A stretch of DNA of 64,000 nucleotides from positions 29,211,459 to 29,275,458 of the forward strand of contig NC_091195.1 in NCBI RefSeq assembly GCF_040958095.1, read 5' to 3'. The notes under the pieces were generated by a model that worked only from the letters and a program-made list of their open reading frames with translations, had not been told where the DNA came from and did no database searches. The first letter of the stretch is position 1; each line of letters starts with the position of its first letter. Of this stretch, positions 1 through 12,371 are shown piece by piece. A program made the translations under genes and the position numbers. Source of the DNA: Procambarus clarkii (lineage: Eukaryota; Arthropoda; Malacostraca; Decapoda; Cambaridae).

Positions 1-115
1 GCTATGCGTACTAGCGGCTTTAGGCATTGTATGTACTATCTCTATCTTTAAATCCAACATTATGTATGTAACTCAATGTATGTACCCTTACCTGAATTAA
101 AAATCTAAATCTAAA
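1..115 (+). repeat. LINE-A 3-prime UTR tail fragment
   Basis: This matches the 3-prime untranslated tail of the better-preserved LINE-A copy near 62330-62460: the core with GCGTA, GGCTTTAGGCATTGTATG and the TGTATGTACC/TTACCT end. It finishes in a short microsatellite (aaatctaaatct), as the other copies do. No coding sequence is left. It is cut by the window start. Confidence 0.75.
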
Positions 116-119
116 TATT

Positions 120-575
120 CTATCCTCTTGTACTAATGCTAAGGACTACCTTACAGGTAACTATCCAGAGTCTTCATACCTAACTCCTGCTAATTCCACT
201 TATGTTAATGAGATAATCCTTTCCCTAAAAACAAAGTCTAGTGCTCTTGCTGAGATACCAACTCTAATTTAAAAAAAAAAAAACTCCAGTTTTTTAGCTC
301 CTGCCATTGCATTGCTCTACATCAAGTCACTTTAACTCCAAAACTTTCCATATATTGTAAAAAAAAAAAAAAGCGAGAGCAACCCCAGTCCATAAATGAG
401 GCGATCTCACTTCTCAACAATTTCAGATCCATATCAATTCTGTCAACTTGTCAAAAACATTTGAAAAACTAATCAACAATCAACTTTACTCTTATCTAAC
501 TAAACACAATACATTCAGCTCTTGCCAATAAGGCTTCAGACCCTCAAAAAACACTAACGATGCACTTATTAGTAT
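120..575 (+). pseudogene. Decayed LINE-A reverse transcriptase fragment
   Basis: Broken translations correspond to the LINE-A region between endonuclease and RT fingers (residues like DYLTGNYPQS, STDVNEIILSLKTKSSA, EEIPTLI) and run on to the segment equivalent to STNDALIS. There are several frameshifts and two internal A-runs (about 269-283 and 359-372). It ends where an opposite-strand LINE-A copy begins, near 590. Confidence 0.65.
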
Positions 576-589
576 TCAAATCAAAATTT

Positions 590-2254
590 AAAAAAATCAA
601 ATGTTTATTTAGGTAAAGTACATACATACAAGGGGTGATACAAAAATTGATAAATTTGTAGATAGAGCTAGTACATACAATGCCTAACGCCACTATTACG
701 CAAAGCGTTTCGGACAGGAAAAATATTCTTAATACTAATTGAGATTAAAGTATAAAATGTGTTGAGAAAAAAAATAAAAAAGGGGGGAAACATGGCAGAA
801 AAACAGCAAAAATATAATTAGGTCGACAAACAGCATTGTTTAAAAATAACAGACATGGGTTGAGAATATTTGGGTAAGGTAGGTTACAGGGAATTAATTA
901 GGTAGCACTTAGTTTTTATCTTAAACTGGTTGAGAGAGGTACTGTCTTTAACATGATTGGGAAGGTCATTCCACATTCTGGGTCCCTTGATTTGTAGAGC
1001 ATTTCTAGTTTGATTAAGTCGTACTCTTGGAATATCAAAACGGTATTTGTTTCTGGTGTGGTGCTCATGGGTTCTGATTAGAACCTTCAATGAAGCTATT
1101 AAGGTCAGGATTGGCATTACAGTTCAGCGTTTTATATGTATATATATATAATACACATGAGAAGATGTGCAGTGACTTAATATCTAACATATTCAGAGAG
1201 TTGAGTAGGGGTACCGAGTGATGTCTGGGGCCAGAGTTGGATATTGTCCTAATAGCAGCTTTGTGTTGAGTAATTAGAGGACGTAAATGATTTTGGGTAG
1301 TAGAACCCCAAGCACAAATACCATAGTTGAGATATGGATAGATGAGGGAGTAATAGAGCGTCACCAGGGCAGGGCGAGGTACATAATATCTGATCTTAGA
1401 AAGAATGCCAACAGTTTTTGAAACTTTTTTTTATATGTTTAGAATGTGTCCCTGGAAATTCAGCTTGGGGTCAGTGAGAACGCCAAGGAATTTGCCATCT
1501 ATTTTGTTACAAATTTGGGTATTATTTATCCTGAGATTTATTTAATTAAAGGATTTATTGCCAAACAGAATATAAAAAGTTTTGTCGATGTTGAGGGTGA
1601 GTTTGTTGGGCGTTAGCAAAAAATAGACTTTATTTAGCTCAGTATTCACTGTGACATTTAGAGCAAGGGCATCAGGACTGGAGTAAATGAAGGTTGTGTC
1701 GTCAGCAAGTAGAATTGGTTTGAGGTGTTGGGAGGCATTTGAAAGGTCATTAATATAGATGAGAAAGAGGAGAGGGCCAAGTATGCTGCCCTGAGGAACA
1801 CCAATGTTGATGGGTAGAGTGGGAGAAATTGAATTATTCACAGAAACATACTGGGGCCTGTCAGTAAGGTAAGATTTGAGGTATTGCAGGGAGTGTCCTC
1901 TGACTCCATAATGATGTAATTTATGAAGAAGGTTTTGGTGGTTGACAGTGTCAAAAGCCTTACGCAGATCCACAAATAACCCAACAGGGAACTCATTTTT
2001 ATCAAGAGCTGCATGAATCAAGTTAATTATACTAATAAGTGCATCGTTAGTGCTTTTTTTTGGGCCTGAAGTCATATTGACACGAGCTAAGTATATTGTG
2101 TTTGGCTAGATATGAGTAAAGCTGTTTGTAGATTAGTTTTTCAAATATTTTTGACAAGTTAGGCAGGACTGATATAAGTCTGTAGTTGTTAACATCAGTG
2201 AGATCACAACATTTGTGGACGGGGGTTACTCTCGCTTTTTTTAGAATATCTGGA
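590..2254 (-). mobile_element. LINE-A copy, RT and 3-prime UTR part (split by solo LTR)
   Basis: On the minus strand this carries the C-terminal half of LINE-A: RT (1542-2075, with LFVDLRKAFDTVNH, GVPQGSILGPLLFLIYIND and the catalytic box as LADDTTF instead of FADDTTF), then the post-RT region (1065-1364) and the terminal GPRMWNDLPNHVK motif (884-1117). The frames are separated by indels, so it is a pseudogene. The tail with TATGTACTTTACCTAAATAAA lies at 590-640. The remaining 5-prime part continues at 4115 beyond an inserted LTR. Confidence 0.85.
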
Positions 2255-4114
2255 TGTGGGGGTTTTCTTTTTTTGCTTTCACGACTGCAATGCGTACGTC
2301 GCTAATGTACATGTGGCAGACGCTTCACGAAACTGTCAGAATTAGCAGAATAGAAAATACGAGAGCAACCGTACAGGGCCTGGAAGCAAGGTCGAGTTAG
2401 AGTCCTAGAGGGTCTCTTCTCAGACTAGCCTCACCTGGTCCTGCTCCACGTTGATCGTTGGAATCTCCTCAATGATTTAACACTTTAAGGGACTCCTAGG
2501 GTCCTCATCACATTTGTAGTTTAGTGAATTTAGGCAACTCGGTGTTGAAGACACCTAGAGCTGAAGGCTTGAGTAATGTTGGCAGTATTCAGAAGTGGTT
2601 CAACAGAAACACCACATTAAGCTTAACAGTAGTTTATTTACTAACTTAACCACTAACACAAAGGGTGCTTGGTTTACTTTAGATTGGCGTCAGAAAGGCT
2701 ATGTTTGTATTAGCGAGGCTCTTGATGTCTGACTAATCTACTCAGATCCACTCGTGGAGAAACACCTAACTTAACACAGTAGACAGCCAACCATTAACAC
2801 GGGAACCTAACTGCCGGTATGCAAAGGGATCACAAGAGTTCCAACCGGATACTCTGGTAATGATATGCAATAAATCAACAAATACACTATCAATGGGACA
2901 GGCAATAACATGCACAATAATAATCACACACAATAACTAAATGTGTGGTGTATGTGAAGCTCACATTCGCAGACGAGTGAAATGCAGTGATACCACACAG
3001 ATAACACGCATAAACCGTCGATTTCCCTATAACCTGTGACAGGTATGAGGTGAGAACTGTGGTTGATACCTCAGATCAACACAGACACAATAAAACAATA
3101 AGATCTTGTACTTACAGATGGGGGTACCTCTCTTATTTACTCTCTCACTCAGGCACATTTATACAAGCACTCGTAGGTGGCCTGATAGCTGGTTTTGCTC
3201 GTAGACACAGAGTAAGGTGGTGACGTCACAGAGTACAGTGAGGGCGGCGGCGGGCGCTCGAGGCTACACGCTCGGGACAGAGTGGCTGGCCGCTGCAGGT
3301 TACTATATGGTACCATGCAGGTATACTTGTGGTAAAGTCACACAGGTTACTTAGGCGGCGGCACTGCCTTAGTTCACTCAAGGTCACTCACAACGGTATT
3401 TGTCACCAGGGGTTACCTGATACCAGTCTGTTTCGCTCTGATGATTTGTCACTATAGGCTTCTGAACAATATACTCACAATCGTGATTCTGGTCGAGTGT
3501 GGGTATATCGAAAAAACGCTGAGTTAACTTGACAGTGAGGAATGGACGGTGTTCAGTCTATTGGCCGGTAGGCAGAACAGAACACGTCCTCTGTGTAAGG
3601 GCTCCCTCACGTGAATGCTTTTTCCTGAGGCTCAGAGCATCTTGTGGGGTACACATAAGGGATTAAAATTTGACCAATAGCATTGCAGCAAATGAGCGGA
3701 AACCAATCAAAATGACCGTTCGATGATCAGTAGGAGAGGTGACGTCATGAACATGTCACGACCACGTCATAGCTGTTATTCTCCATCGCGCCGGTTGAAG
3801 TTGACCTCAGGGTCAGGCTGTCGCCTCGCGGGCGTCTCCTCTCCCCTCTCACGGTTTGCACCGGCCAATGAACTCATTGACCCTTTGTGGCAAGTATGCT
3901 TAACTTCCCTGTATCTACTTCCTGCCTGGACATACGGCGGCCTACGTATTATGAAAGTGTTTCTGGTTATGTGGGCATTCTGGAGATACCCAACATGCCA
4001 GGTTACTATCCAGGGTTAAGAGAGATAGGCCTTGTGCACGAAGTTCGGTGCACTGTGCACTGCAATGCCATTCTAGTAAGCTGTGGGAGAATCTTGAGAA
4101 ACCATATTCTCACA
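2255..4114. mobile_element. Solo LTR, 1,860 bp, with 5-bp target-site duplication
   Basis: The LINE-A reading on both sides is interrupted exactly here. The segment begins TGTGGGGG and ends TTCTCACA (canonical TG...CA), and is flanked on both sides by CTGGA (2250-2254 and 4115-4119). I see no convincing ORF in it. Two CRE-type TGACGTCA octamers lie near 3221 and 3740, and the GC content is higher than its surroundings. A solo LTR left by recombination of a long-LTR retrotransposon fits best. A non-coding element of another class with TG/CA ends is the alternative. Orientation is not determined. Confidence 0.75.
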
Positions 4115-4927
4115 CTGGAAAGGTTTGGAGTTCAAGTGACTTGTTGAAGAGCAATACAATAGCAAGGGCTAAAGATCTGGAGGCTTTTTTGTAAATTAAA
4201 GTTGGTATCTCCTCAAGGGCACTACACTTGGTTTTAAGGGAAAGGATTATCTCATGAACATCAGTGGAATTTGTAGGCTTTAGGTACAGAGACTGTGGAT
4301 AGTTACCTTTAAGATAGTCCTGAACATCAGTACTGGAAGATGGAATATCATTTGCAAGGGATGACCCAATGGAAGAGAAGAACCTATTGAACTCAATAGC
4401 AGTATCAGAGGCTGTAAGCTGAATATCGTTATTGGACAGGAGTATTGATTTGTTATTTAAAATCTTCTTTGATCCCAATATTTGTGAAATTGTGCTCCTT
4501 GTTTTTTTAATGTTGCCCTTTAGGTAAATTTATCTTCATAGTATTTAGTTTTGGCTCTTCTAATTATTTTAGATAGCAATGATGAGTAATTCTTTGAAAA
4601 TTCTTTGAAGACGATTCCTAACCTATACTTCTTCTCAAGGTCATGTTTTTAATTAATGGATTTAAGTATTCCCTTTGTAAGCCAAGGATTGTTTAGCCTT
4701 TTGGTTGTGACTTGTTTCATTAGCATAGGACAGTGGGTGTCATAAAGGCTGAGAGTTTTTTGAAGAAAAGATTGCACTGCTAGGTTGATGGCCCCTATGT
4801 TACCTAATTCGGACTCCCAGATGACATTAGCAGCAGCAGCTATAAAATTGCCTATAGCAGTTTCATTGTGCAGCCTAAAGCTTATCTCCCTTGTCTCTAG
4901 AGGTGGTTGGTTAATGTTAGTTAAGGT
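4115..4927 (-). pseudogene. LINE-A copy continued: endonuclease-RT linker and partial EN
   Basis: This continues the copy at 590-2254 past the solo LTR. The 4110-4478 frame carries the linker (SKKILNNKS, NRFFSSIGSSLANDIP, EEIPTLIYKKASRSLA). Upstream on the minus strand, to about 4927, are decayed remnants of the region before it (cf. KKYRLG, TKYYEDKF in other copies). Homology to LINE-A stops near 4927, inside the endonuclease, so the copy is 5-prime truncated. Confidence 0.8.
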
Positions 4928-5585
4928 TGCGTTATTCGGGTTTATTAAAGTTGTTGTTCAGTGTCAACCATTATTTTTGACTAGTTGTGTATGAAAAGGC
5001 TGCAATTGTTTTAAGTTTCAGTACTGTAGCCTAAATAGTAAGGGAGATTTGTATTTTTTTTTTTTTTTTCAACGAATTTTACACATTTTCAAGTGTAAGT
5101 TTACAAGCACACCTTTCAGATATAATCATTCTATGACACTTTTCTGACACATTAACATATAATAAAGGATCTCTTGCAAGGGATTTTCCAAAACGTCTTT
5201 AGTTTTCCTAATACAAATAGTCTAAGTTCCCCCCCAAAATTATGCAAATATATCATGTTTATTGCTATTATAAAGTCAATAAAGAACTCAAGATAAAACG
5301 CTTGCTTACGATTTTAGAGACATAAAATTTACATATAATGTGTAAGTTTCATGTAAATTGCATAAAAAATGAAAGAGATATTCATTTTCAAGTAACATAA
5401 ACATTCAAGTAAGTAAAAAATAAAGTCTAATGTGTTGCCCTCTGTGGCTGAAGTTGACATCAACCAATTTCCTCCAAAATTGGCACCCTTACAGATAGGC
5501 ATACGTGTAGTCAGGTATATAAGTTTCATGCAAATCGCCCTATAAACAAAAGTAGGTAGGTAATTATCAAAAGAAGGCACCAAAG
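4928..5585. other. AT-rich spacer without recognised gene
   Basis: This stretch has a T-run (5056-5070) and simple AT-rich sequence. The two short open frames have no recognisable motif. The last part may belong to the 3-prime end of the I-C element, whose boundary I cannot place exactly. Confidence 0.5.
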
Positions 5586-5633
5586 CGGGAAGGCTATGTA
5601 GCACCATCAAATGTGCGGAATAATCAGAGGGCG

Positions 5634-6569
5634 CTAAATATCACCAAGGATGCCAATACGAGAACAAAAACGCATAAGGCGAACGATATCAAAAGTATCC
5701 GAGTCACCAAAAATTCTATTGAGGGACAGGTGACCGCGAGGGGCGGTCGGAAAGCAAGACACACGCTCATCCTGGAAGTCAGGACATTCAAGAAGGACAT
5801 GCACAACCGTAAGAGGGACAATGCAAGAAGGACAATAAGGAGCAGGGCGGCGCTCCATCAAGTGACCATGGGTTAAGCGAGTATGGCCAATACGCAACCT
5901 CACCAGAGCTGTTTTCCATCGTCGGTTACGGTTGTAGGAAGACGGCCACGAGGAAACACAACACTTAAGAGTACGTAGTTTGTTACCAGTAACAGACTAC
6001 CAAGAAGCCTGCCAACGGGTAAGGACGGAGGAATGGATAACCGGATAAAAGTCAGAATATGGAATACCTTTACGAGAGATGGGACAAGAGCGGACAGCTT
6101 CCTTGGCAGCAGCATCCGCACGCTCATTTAAAGACACACCAATATGGCTGGGAACCCAACAAAACTCAACCGACTAAAATTTACTGTGAACAAGAAACAG
6201 CCAATGCTGGATCTCGACAACGACTGGATGAACAGGATTAAAGAACCCGAGAGCCATGAGGGCACTACAAGAGTCAACAACAACTACAAAGGAAGACTGA
6301 CAACGAGAAAGCAGGAGACGAAGAGCACAGAGAATAGCATAAAGCTCCTCTGTAAAGATGCTAGTCTCCAGAGATAAGCGACACATATAAGTGCGATCAG
6401 GAAAAACAACATAGTACCCAACACCATCCGCAGACTTAGACCCATCGGTGAAGACAGAAACGGAGCGGGAGTGAGAAGAAAAGTGCTCAAGGAAAGGGCG
6501 TTTTAGAACCTTAGGAGGGGTAGTAACGTGGTCAAGGATGTACAAAACCGCGGCAGGGGGACTCTCCAC
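5634..6569 (-). pseudogene. I-C RNase H domain and C-terminal Cys/His region
   Basis: The RNase H fold is identified by FTDGSKS, EELYAI, VDSCSA and, after one in-frame TAG at 6174-6176, WVPSHIGVSLNERAD. The nonsense codon replaces a lysine codon seen in copy 2. The C-terminal segment (5634-5903) has RIGHTRLTHG and a CPSC...H...C pattern (PAPYCPSC, VLLECP), typical of I-like elements. RNase H removes RNA from the RNA/DNA hybrid. Its presence is what places this family in the I group. Confidence 0.85.
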
Positions 6570-8474
6570 GGGGGCAAAGAAGGAACAACACGAGGAGAAA
6601 CATTAGAAATACGAACGGAAAGAGAATCCTGTAGGCGAGATAACCAGACAGAAAGAGGGAAGTGGTGATGAGGAACAGGAACCGTAGGAGGGGTAAAAGT
6701 TAAAGCACGACAGAGGCGAGAGGCAGGATGTTGTAAGGACCACGCAAGATAGCGAAGACAGTAGCGATCACGGCGGTCCTGGAGAGACAGGAAGCCAGCG
6801 TCAACATTCAAGCTAAGGACGGGAGTCGAGCGAAAGGCACCAGAACTGAGGCGTAACCCAGTATGGTGCAAAGCATCAAGACGGCGAAGAGTAGAAGGAG
6901 AAGCAGACGAGTAAGCTGGGCAACCATAATCGAGCTTAGACAGGACGAGAGAGGAATGTAAAGCAAGGAGAGTGCGCCTATCTGCCCCCCAAGAAGTATG
7001 GGACAATACCCAAAGGAGGGTAAGGACCTTAGAGCACTCAACACGGAGGTAAGAGATATGGGGAGACCAAGACAAACGAGTGTCAAGGAATAGCCCCAAA
7101 AGCTTCGCGGAATCTTTGTACTCAAGGGGATGACCATAAAGTGACAAAGAGGGACGAAGAACGACCCGTTTCCGAGTAAAAGTCATGGCATAAGTCTTAG
7201 AAGTAGAGAACTTGAAGCCATGATCAGTGGCCCAAGACAACACGGCATCAATTGCAAGTTGAAGCCGGCGTTGAAGGAGAGGCGAATCATCACCCTGACA
7301 GCAAAGGGTAAGATCATCGACATAGAGCGCGGAGAAGACACCTGAAGGAAGAGAGGAAAGAAGACCATTGAGGGCAACCAGAAAAAGAGCAGTGCTCAGA
7401 ACACTACCCTGGGGCACACCTTCGTATTGCTGAAAAGAGGCAGAGAGAGCGGTACCAAGTCGCACCCGAAAGGAACGACGAGAGAGGAAGCTGCGGAGAA
7501 AGAGAGGGAGATGACCACGAAGGCCAAAAGAATGAAGTTGAGATAGAATATGATATCGCCAAGTGGTGTCGTATAAGTAAGTGCCGTTTTTTACCTTTTC
7601 CAGGTCAAAAAGGACGGCAACAACGGAGGTCTTTGCAGGAAAAGCAATACGAATATAGACCTCCAAGTTCACCAGGACATTTGTCGTGCTGCGGCACTTG
7701 CGGAAACCAAATTGAGAAGGGGACAGAAGGTGATGGTGTTCCAGGAACCACATCAGACGAACGTTAACCATACGTTCAGAGAGTTTGCAGACACAACTTG
7801 TGAGGGCAAGAGGGCGAAAGTCCTTAGGGGAAGTACCCAGAGATCCCCGGTTTGCGAACAGGGAGGACAACGGCATCAAGCCAGTCCTCAGGGACTGACG
7901 GCGACTCCCAGATCCGATTATACAGACTCAGTAAATACTGAGACGTGCACGGAGGGAGATGGCGAAGCATCTCATAATGAATACCATCGGAGCCCGCCGC
8001 CGTAGAACCGCAGAGGGCCAGGGCAGAACGAAGTTCAGAGAGAGAGAAGGGATCATTATAGGGAAGCCGAAGACGAGTGCAGAAATCTAAAGGACAAGAC
8101 TCAAGGACAGGTTTACGAAGAAGGAAAGATTGGGGAAGATGAAGACCAGAGCTAACAGAAGAAAAGTGGGAACCCAGTTCGGAAACGACCTGCAACGGGT
8201 CCGCCACAAGAGTAACATGGAGGTGAAGGACCGGTGAAACATCGGGAACGAACTTACCCGCTATTTTGCGGATACGCTTCCAGATCTGTGGCAGAGGAGT
8301 TTCGGACGTAATTGTGGAGACATAAGATGCCCAACATTCATGCTTAGCCATACGGATGGCCCTACAGGCCACCGCACTCACTTTCCGAAAGAAAAGAAAA
8401 GAATCGGCCGTCTGCCGACAGCGGTGCCTCTTCCAGGCTGCACACTTACAGCGGACAGCCCGAGCACAATCCAC
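6503..8474 (-). pseudogene. I-C ORF2 reverse transcriptase, frameshifted
   Basis: RT copies element RNA at the nicked target. The N-terminal half (7824-8474) contains GSDGIHYEMLRHLP and ends near VVLPV. The frame then shifts to 6503-7879, with FRPLALTSCVCKLSERM, QFGFRKCRST, LFDLEK, GVPQGSVLS and catalytic YVDDLTL, then the thumb-like KLLGLFLDTRLSW and KLDYGCPAYSSAS. Relative to copy 2 there is a small insertion (about 21 nt) right after FDLEK, near 7575-7600. All catalytic residues are visible. The damage is limited to frameshifts. Confidence 0.85.
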
Positions 8475-9351
8475 ATTCCACCAGGGAACACACTTCCGCG
8501 GACCCCGAGAGGAATAGAGCGGAGGGCAGTGTCGAAGACAGTGTCATGAAATAGGAGAGCACGAGGGAGAGGCAGAAGGGAGAGGTCAGAGAGAGCAGCA
8601 CTGAGGGTAAATAGGTTCCAGTCCGCCTTAGCAAACTGCCACCTAGGGAAAGAGAGGGAAGGGCGAAAAGAGAAAAAGGAAACAAGGACGGGGAAATGGT
8701 CACTGCCATGGAGGTCATCAAGAACCTGCCACATGAAATCTAAGTAAAGAGAAGAAGAGCAGAGAGAAAGATCAAGAGAGGAAAGGGTGCGAGTCTGAGA
8801 GTCCAAGTGAGTGGGCTCACCAGAATTCAGAAGAGACAGGGAAGAAGAGAGGATAAACGGCTCAAGAAGGCGACCTCGGGTATTCGTCAGAACATCACCC
8901 CAAAGACAATGACGACAATTGAAATCACCCAGCACAGGCTCTGGCAAGGAGTCCAGGAGGTGTTTCAAATCAGGAAGAGAAAGCGGGACACTCGGGGGGA
9001 GATAAATGGAACAAACTGTGTACCATTTCCCCACAAAGATACGAGCAGCAGAACAATGGAGAGGCGAAGGAAAAAGTAAGGGGACAAAGGGAACACCAGC
9101 ACAAATCAAGAGAGCAGAAGAATTAGGAGCCCCAGCAACGGCTGGGGGGGGGGGGAGAGAAAGTAATTGTCACGAAAACGACCAGAACGAGCACAAAGCA
9201 TCAGCTCCTGGAGACAGACACAAAGGGGCAAAAACCGCGAAATTAGAAGTTGGAGTTCGAGGAAATTGGCGTAATAACCTCGAACGTTCCATTGAAGAAT
9301 AGACATCGACGAGAAGAGAAAGGACAACAACAGAGAACAAGGAAGAAACAA
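8378..9351 (-). pseudogene. I-C ORF2 endonuclease domain (APE type)
   Basis: APE endonucleases nick the target DNA for target-primed reverse transcription. The start reads LQWNVRG and VCLQE (9106-9351). A run of ten Gs/Cs near 9145-9156 breaks the frame, and the domain continues in 8378-9109 with GDFNCRHCLWG, the middle L-SLDLSL segment and the terminal catalytic SDHFPV. The homopolymer is a plausible place for either true slippage or sequencing error. Confidence 0.75.
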
Positions 9352-9786
9352 AGGCGAAAGAGCAACATAGCACGTTAAAGAATATCAGGGTCGGGATCAG
9401 GGTCAGCAAAGTCAGGGTTAGGGGGCATGGGTAAACTGAGCAAAGACGGAGGGAAGGAAGCGGGAGAACAGACCAGAGGTGGGCAGGCGGGGAGGAGGAA
9501 GAGGAGGAGACAACGGAGAGGAGCAGTCAAGGACAGCAGCAGGAAGAGGGTGATGTAGAAAGAGGGGAGCGCACCTCAGCAAGGGCAGCAACCGAGAGGG
9601 AAGCAGGGGCCAAAGAAACTTCCATAGCAGGAACAGGGGGCGCCACCACTGAAATGGGAGGGAAAGGAGCAATAGAGCCAGTAGTAGGGGCCGAGGAAGA
9701 AAGCGAAGCCTTCCTACCCGCCGGGAAGGATGAAGGAGAGGAGCCAGGTTTACGCTTCTGACGTAAAGAGACCGGTGTCCCAGCAA

Positions 9787-10839
9787 CTACGTACTGGGCA
9801 ACGGATTCCAGCGTCTCAACAGGAGAAGCTGAACGAGAGCACACACGACGGCCGTTAGGAGAGCAATGGACATCCGCCTGCACCGACAGGCGGCGGGAGA
9901 GTCAATAGATGGAGGAGAAGGATGGGAAGGAGGATCGGAGGGAGACGAGGAAGAAGACACAGGAGACATGACAGACCGGGTAGAAAGAAGGGGAACCCCA
10001 GACAGAGGACCAGGAGGGGGACCCTTCGGGACAGAACTCAAAGGAACAGAGGAGGGGGCAGCGGGCGTATCAGGGTCCAAGGCCCGGAAACGGTTGTGAG
10101 TCTGAGGAAGGAGGGAAGGACGAGGAGAGGAAGAGCGCAACACGCGAGCATAAGAGACGTTAGTATAAGGCGGGAGCCGGCGAACCTGGCACCTCGCCTC
10201 GGGAAAAGATAAACGCTCCCGGTGCTTCAGGTTAAGGACGGCTGCCTCAAGCTTGTAATGGACACACGCACGGGAGACGGTAGGATGGGCCTCACCGCAG
10301 TTGAGGCAGCGGGCTTGGGGAGAAGTGCACTCCGACTTAGAGTGACCTTCACTCCCACACAAAGGACAGAGAGAGACAGTCCCAGAGCAGCGGAGGGCAC
10401 CATGCCCAAACCTCCAGCATTTGTTACAAAGCCGAGGAGAAGGAATATACTCCTGGACAGAGCACCTGGCACCAGCAAGAATGACAGAGGATGGAAAGGT
10501 CCTACCATTAAAGGTGATTTTCACAACTCAAAGGGGTTGACGGCGACGACCACGGGGGGGACGAGTAAACGAGTCTACCTGGAGGACAGAATGGCCTTGG
10601 GCGTCAAGGATATGCCGAATGTCATCATGGCAGTCATGCAGATTCCGAACACCGGTTGCAACATGGGGCAGGAGGAGAATAGTGCCAACACTGGCATTCA
10701 ACCGAGTGTTCTTTGAGACCCGAACAGGGATCTCGGCAAGGTAGGATAAGGCAGCCAAGCGGGAAGCCGCATCCTGAGAAGGAGCAGCAACGACATGTGT
10801 ACCATGACGAGTAGGGTTGAAAGTAACAGACGCATCCAC
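9787..10839 (-). pseudogene. I-C ORF1 (Gag-like, three CCHC zinc knuckles), frameshifted
   Basis: ORF1 proteins of I-like LINEs bind the element RNA and package it with the ORF2 enzyme. The N-terminal part (10528-10839) reads through LNASVGTILL and SVLQVDSFTRPPRGRR. It then shifts frame into 9787-10524, which holds three knuckles in order: CNKCWRFGHGALRC, CPLCGSEGHSKSEC and a third, more degenerate CLNCGEAHPTVSRAC. A Ser/Pro-rich low-complexity tail follows. At least one frameshift near 10525 separates the halves. The segment upstream of 10839 (to about 11250) may be the true N-terminus in other frames. Confidence 0.75.
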
Positions 10840-11800
10840 GGAATCAACGAGATGCCGATGGAGGGAGAAATCGTCAGGAGGCGCAGAATCAAGAGAGAGG
10901 AGATCAAAGTATTTGGCCTACGAAGCAGGACCAAATAAGGCCTGATACGCATTAGTACAGGAAGGAAACGAGCGAGTGCGGCCGTGGCGCTGACGGCGTT
11001 GAGAACCCCTAGAGAGAGAGAGGGGTCAAAAGGCGCAGTAGTCACAACGCGAGACTTAGTCGCACCAGGGGACGAAGTGGTCACCACCGGGATCTTGAGG
11101 CTCGACCCAACCACAGAGGAGGGGAGGGGAGCTGGGGAAGAATTCAGGACGGTCAAAGGAGGAGCAAGGTCGGGGCCCAATGCAGCGGGAGCTACAGAGC
11201 CCGGTCTTCAAATACAGGCCGACTCGGGGGCTTGGTCGCCCACCCCACGAGCCTGAGAGGGTACAACAGAAACATTCAACGACATAAAGACGAAGAGAAA
11301 GAAATTCATCCACGAATGTGCCCCCATACCCACCATGGAGCCACAATTAGAGGCAGGACACCCAACAGGAAGCTATTGCTGATCATGCCGGGGCCCCCTA
11401 GGGGTGCGTCATGAGTATATGCCCCACAAACGCCACCTTAAGAACCGTCAGTGTGTCGAGATCGGGTTCAGCGACGAAAGGGGGATTGACAATAAAAGGT
11501 TCCCTTCGCTCAAGACGTCGGGTACTACAGTTCTACGGGTACAAGAGTATGCCTCCTCAAGCACCCGGGCGTCAATATAGAAGAAGTCCAAAGGAATAAC
11601 CAAAACAAGCAAAAGGTCGGCAGGAAAAGACAAGCAGATAGGAGAAGAGGGGGGAGAACAACGAAACAAAAGGAAAAGGAAAAGCGATCCAGCACAATTA
11701 GAGAAGACAGCAGCAGGAGTGCAAGGCCACCAAAAGACAGAGGACTGTCCCACGGAGCATCACACTCCAACAGCTGTCCACTAAGCCCCCCTCACGCCAC
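10840..11800 (-). other. I-C 5-prime region, no intact ORF
   Basis: This GC-rich stretch is continuous with ORF1. Broken frames look like low-complexity extensions of an ORF1 N-terminus. It probably contains the 5-prime UTR and internal promoter of the element. The upstream limit is placed where sequence turns AT-rich with a long A-run (11851-11872). Confidence 0.45.
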
Positions 11801-12150
11801 CAATGGGCTGGATGGGGAGGGGGCCTATAAACAAAAAGAGAGATAAAATTTAAAAAAAAAAAAAAAAAAAAAGTAAAATTTCCCTTTTTTTTAACTAATT
11901 TTTTTTTAATAAAACTAATTATAATTTGTTTTTAATATATGCTATTGTGATAGCTAAGAGTCATAGACATGATTTCAGTTGACATTTTTGTTTGATAATC
12001 GTTTTTGACCATTTTGGAAAATTGTTGACACATAATTCAATATTTTTTTTCTCCCTTCCAATTTAAGCTACGATGCTGAGACTTGGACCAAATGAAACCC
12101 TTTTTATATACAACTTGTCAAAAAAGTTTGATTGAAATTGAACGAGTTTT
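11801..12150. other. AT-rich spacer, nothing recognised
   Basis: Contains a 22-bp A-run and T-rich sequence between I-C and LINE-A fragments. No open frame or repeat match to elsewhere in the window was seen. Confidence 0.5.
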
Positions 12151-12153
12151 CAT

Positions 12154-12371
12154 TTATTGCATATTTTGGGAATAACGCCCCCTTAAAATAAATGTGGGGT
12201 AATGGTCTGTAGTGCTATTGATGATTATACCTGAAGTAAGCGGAGAGGTTATGTTAGTCCAGATGTGATCTAGAGTCGTGGCAGTACTATCAGTGATTCT
12301 AGTAGGTCTAGTGATTAAGGGTATGAGGATGCAGGAATTCATACAGTTGAGGAAGCTGCCCGCAGTAACTT
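12154..12371 (-). pseudogene. LINE-A endonuclease fragment
   Basis: The minus-strand frame reads SCILIPLITRPTRITDS, TTLDHIWTN and TDHYPTF, the middle to end of the LINE-A APE domain. It abuts an opposite-strand LINE-A RT fragment at about 12372, a head-to-head arrangement typical of 5-prime inversion during insertion (twin priming). Confidence 0.75.

Larger units (their letters stand above)
5590..11800 (-). mobile_element. I-C: near full-length I-like non-LTR retrotransposon (copy 1)
   Basis: Read on the minus strand, the order is 5-prime region, ORF1 with CCHC knuckles, APE-type endonuclease, reverse transcriptase (YVDD box), RNase H, C-terminal Cys/His segment and 3-prime UTR. That is the layout of I-superfamily LINEs. 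Length is about 6.2 kb. Nearly every domain is on a different frame from its neighbour, so the copy is dead. GC content is clearly higher than in neighbouring DNA. A second copy (13619-26815) allows the frames to be compared. Both end points are approximate, since no target duplication was found. Confidence 0.85.

Noticed and set aside
3723-4147. Two plus-strand ORFs of 98 and 86 codons
   Set aside because: They lie inside the solo LTR or across its edge, have no motif, and are not conserved elsewhere.
5613-5876. Plus-strand 87-codon ORF
   Set aside because: Antisense shadow of the I-C C-terminal Cys/His region, which aligns with copy 2.
9866-11256. Plus-strand ORFs rich in Arg, Gly and Glu opposite I-C ORF1
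   Set aside because: Antisense shadows of the GC-rich ORF1, whose zinc knuckles are clear on the other strand.
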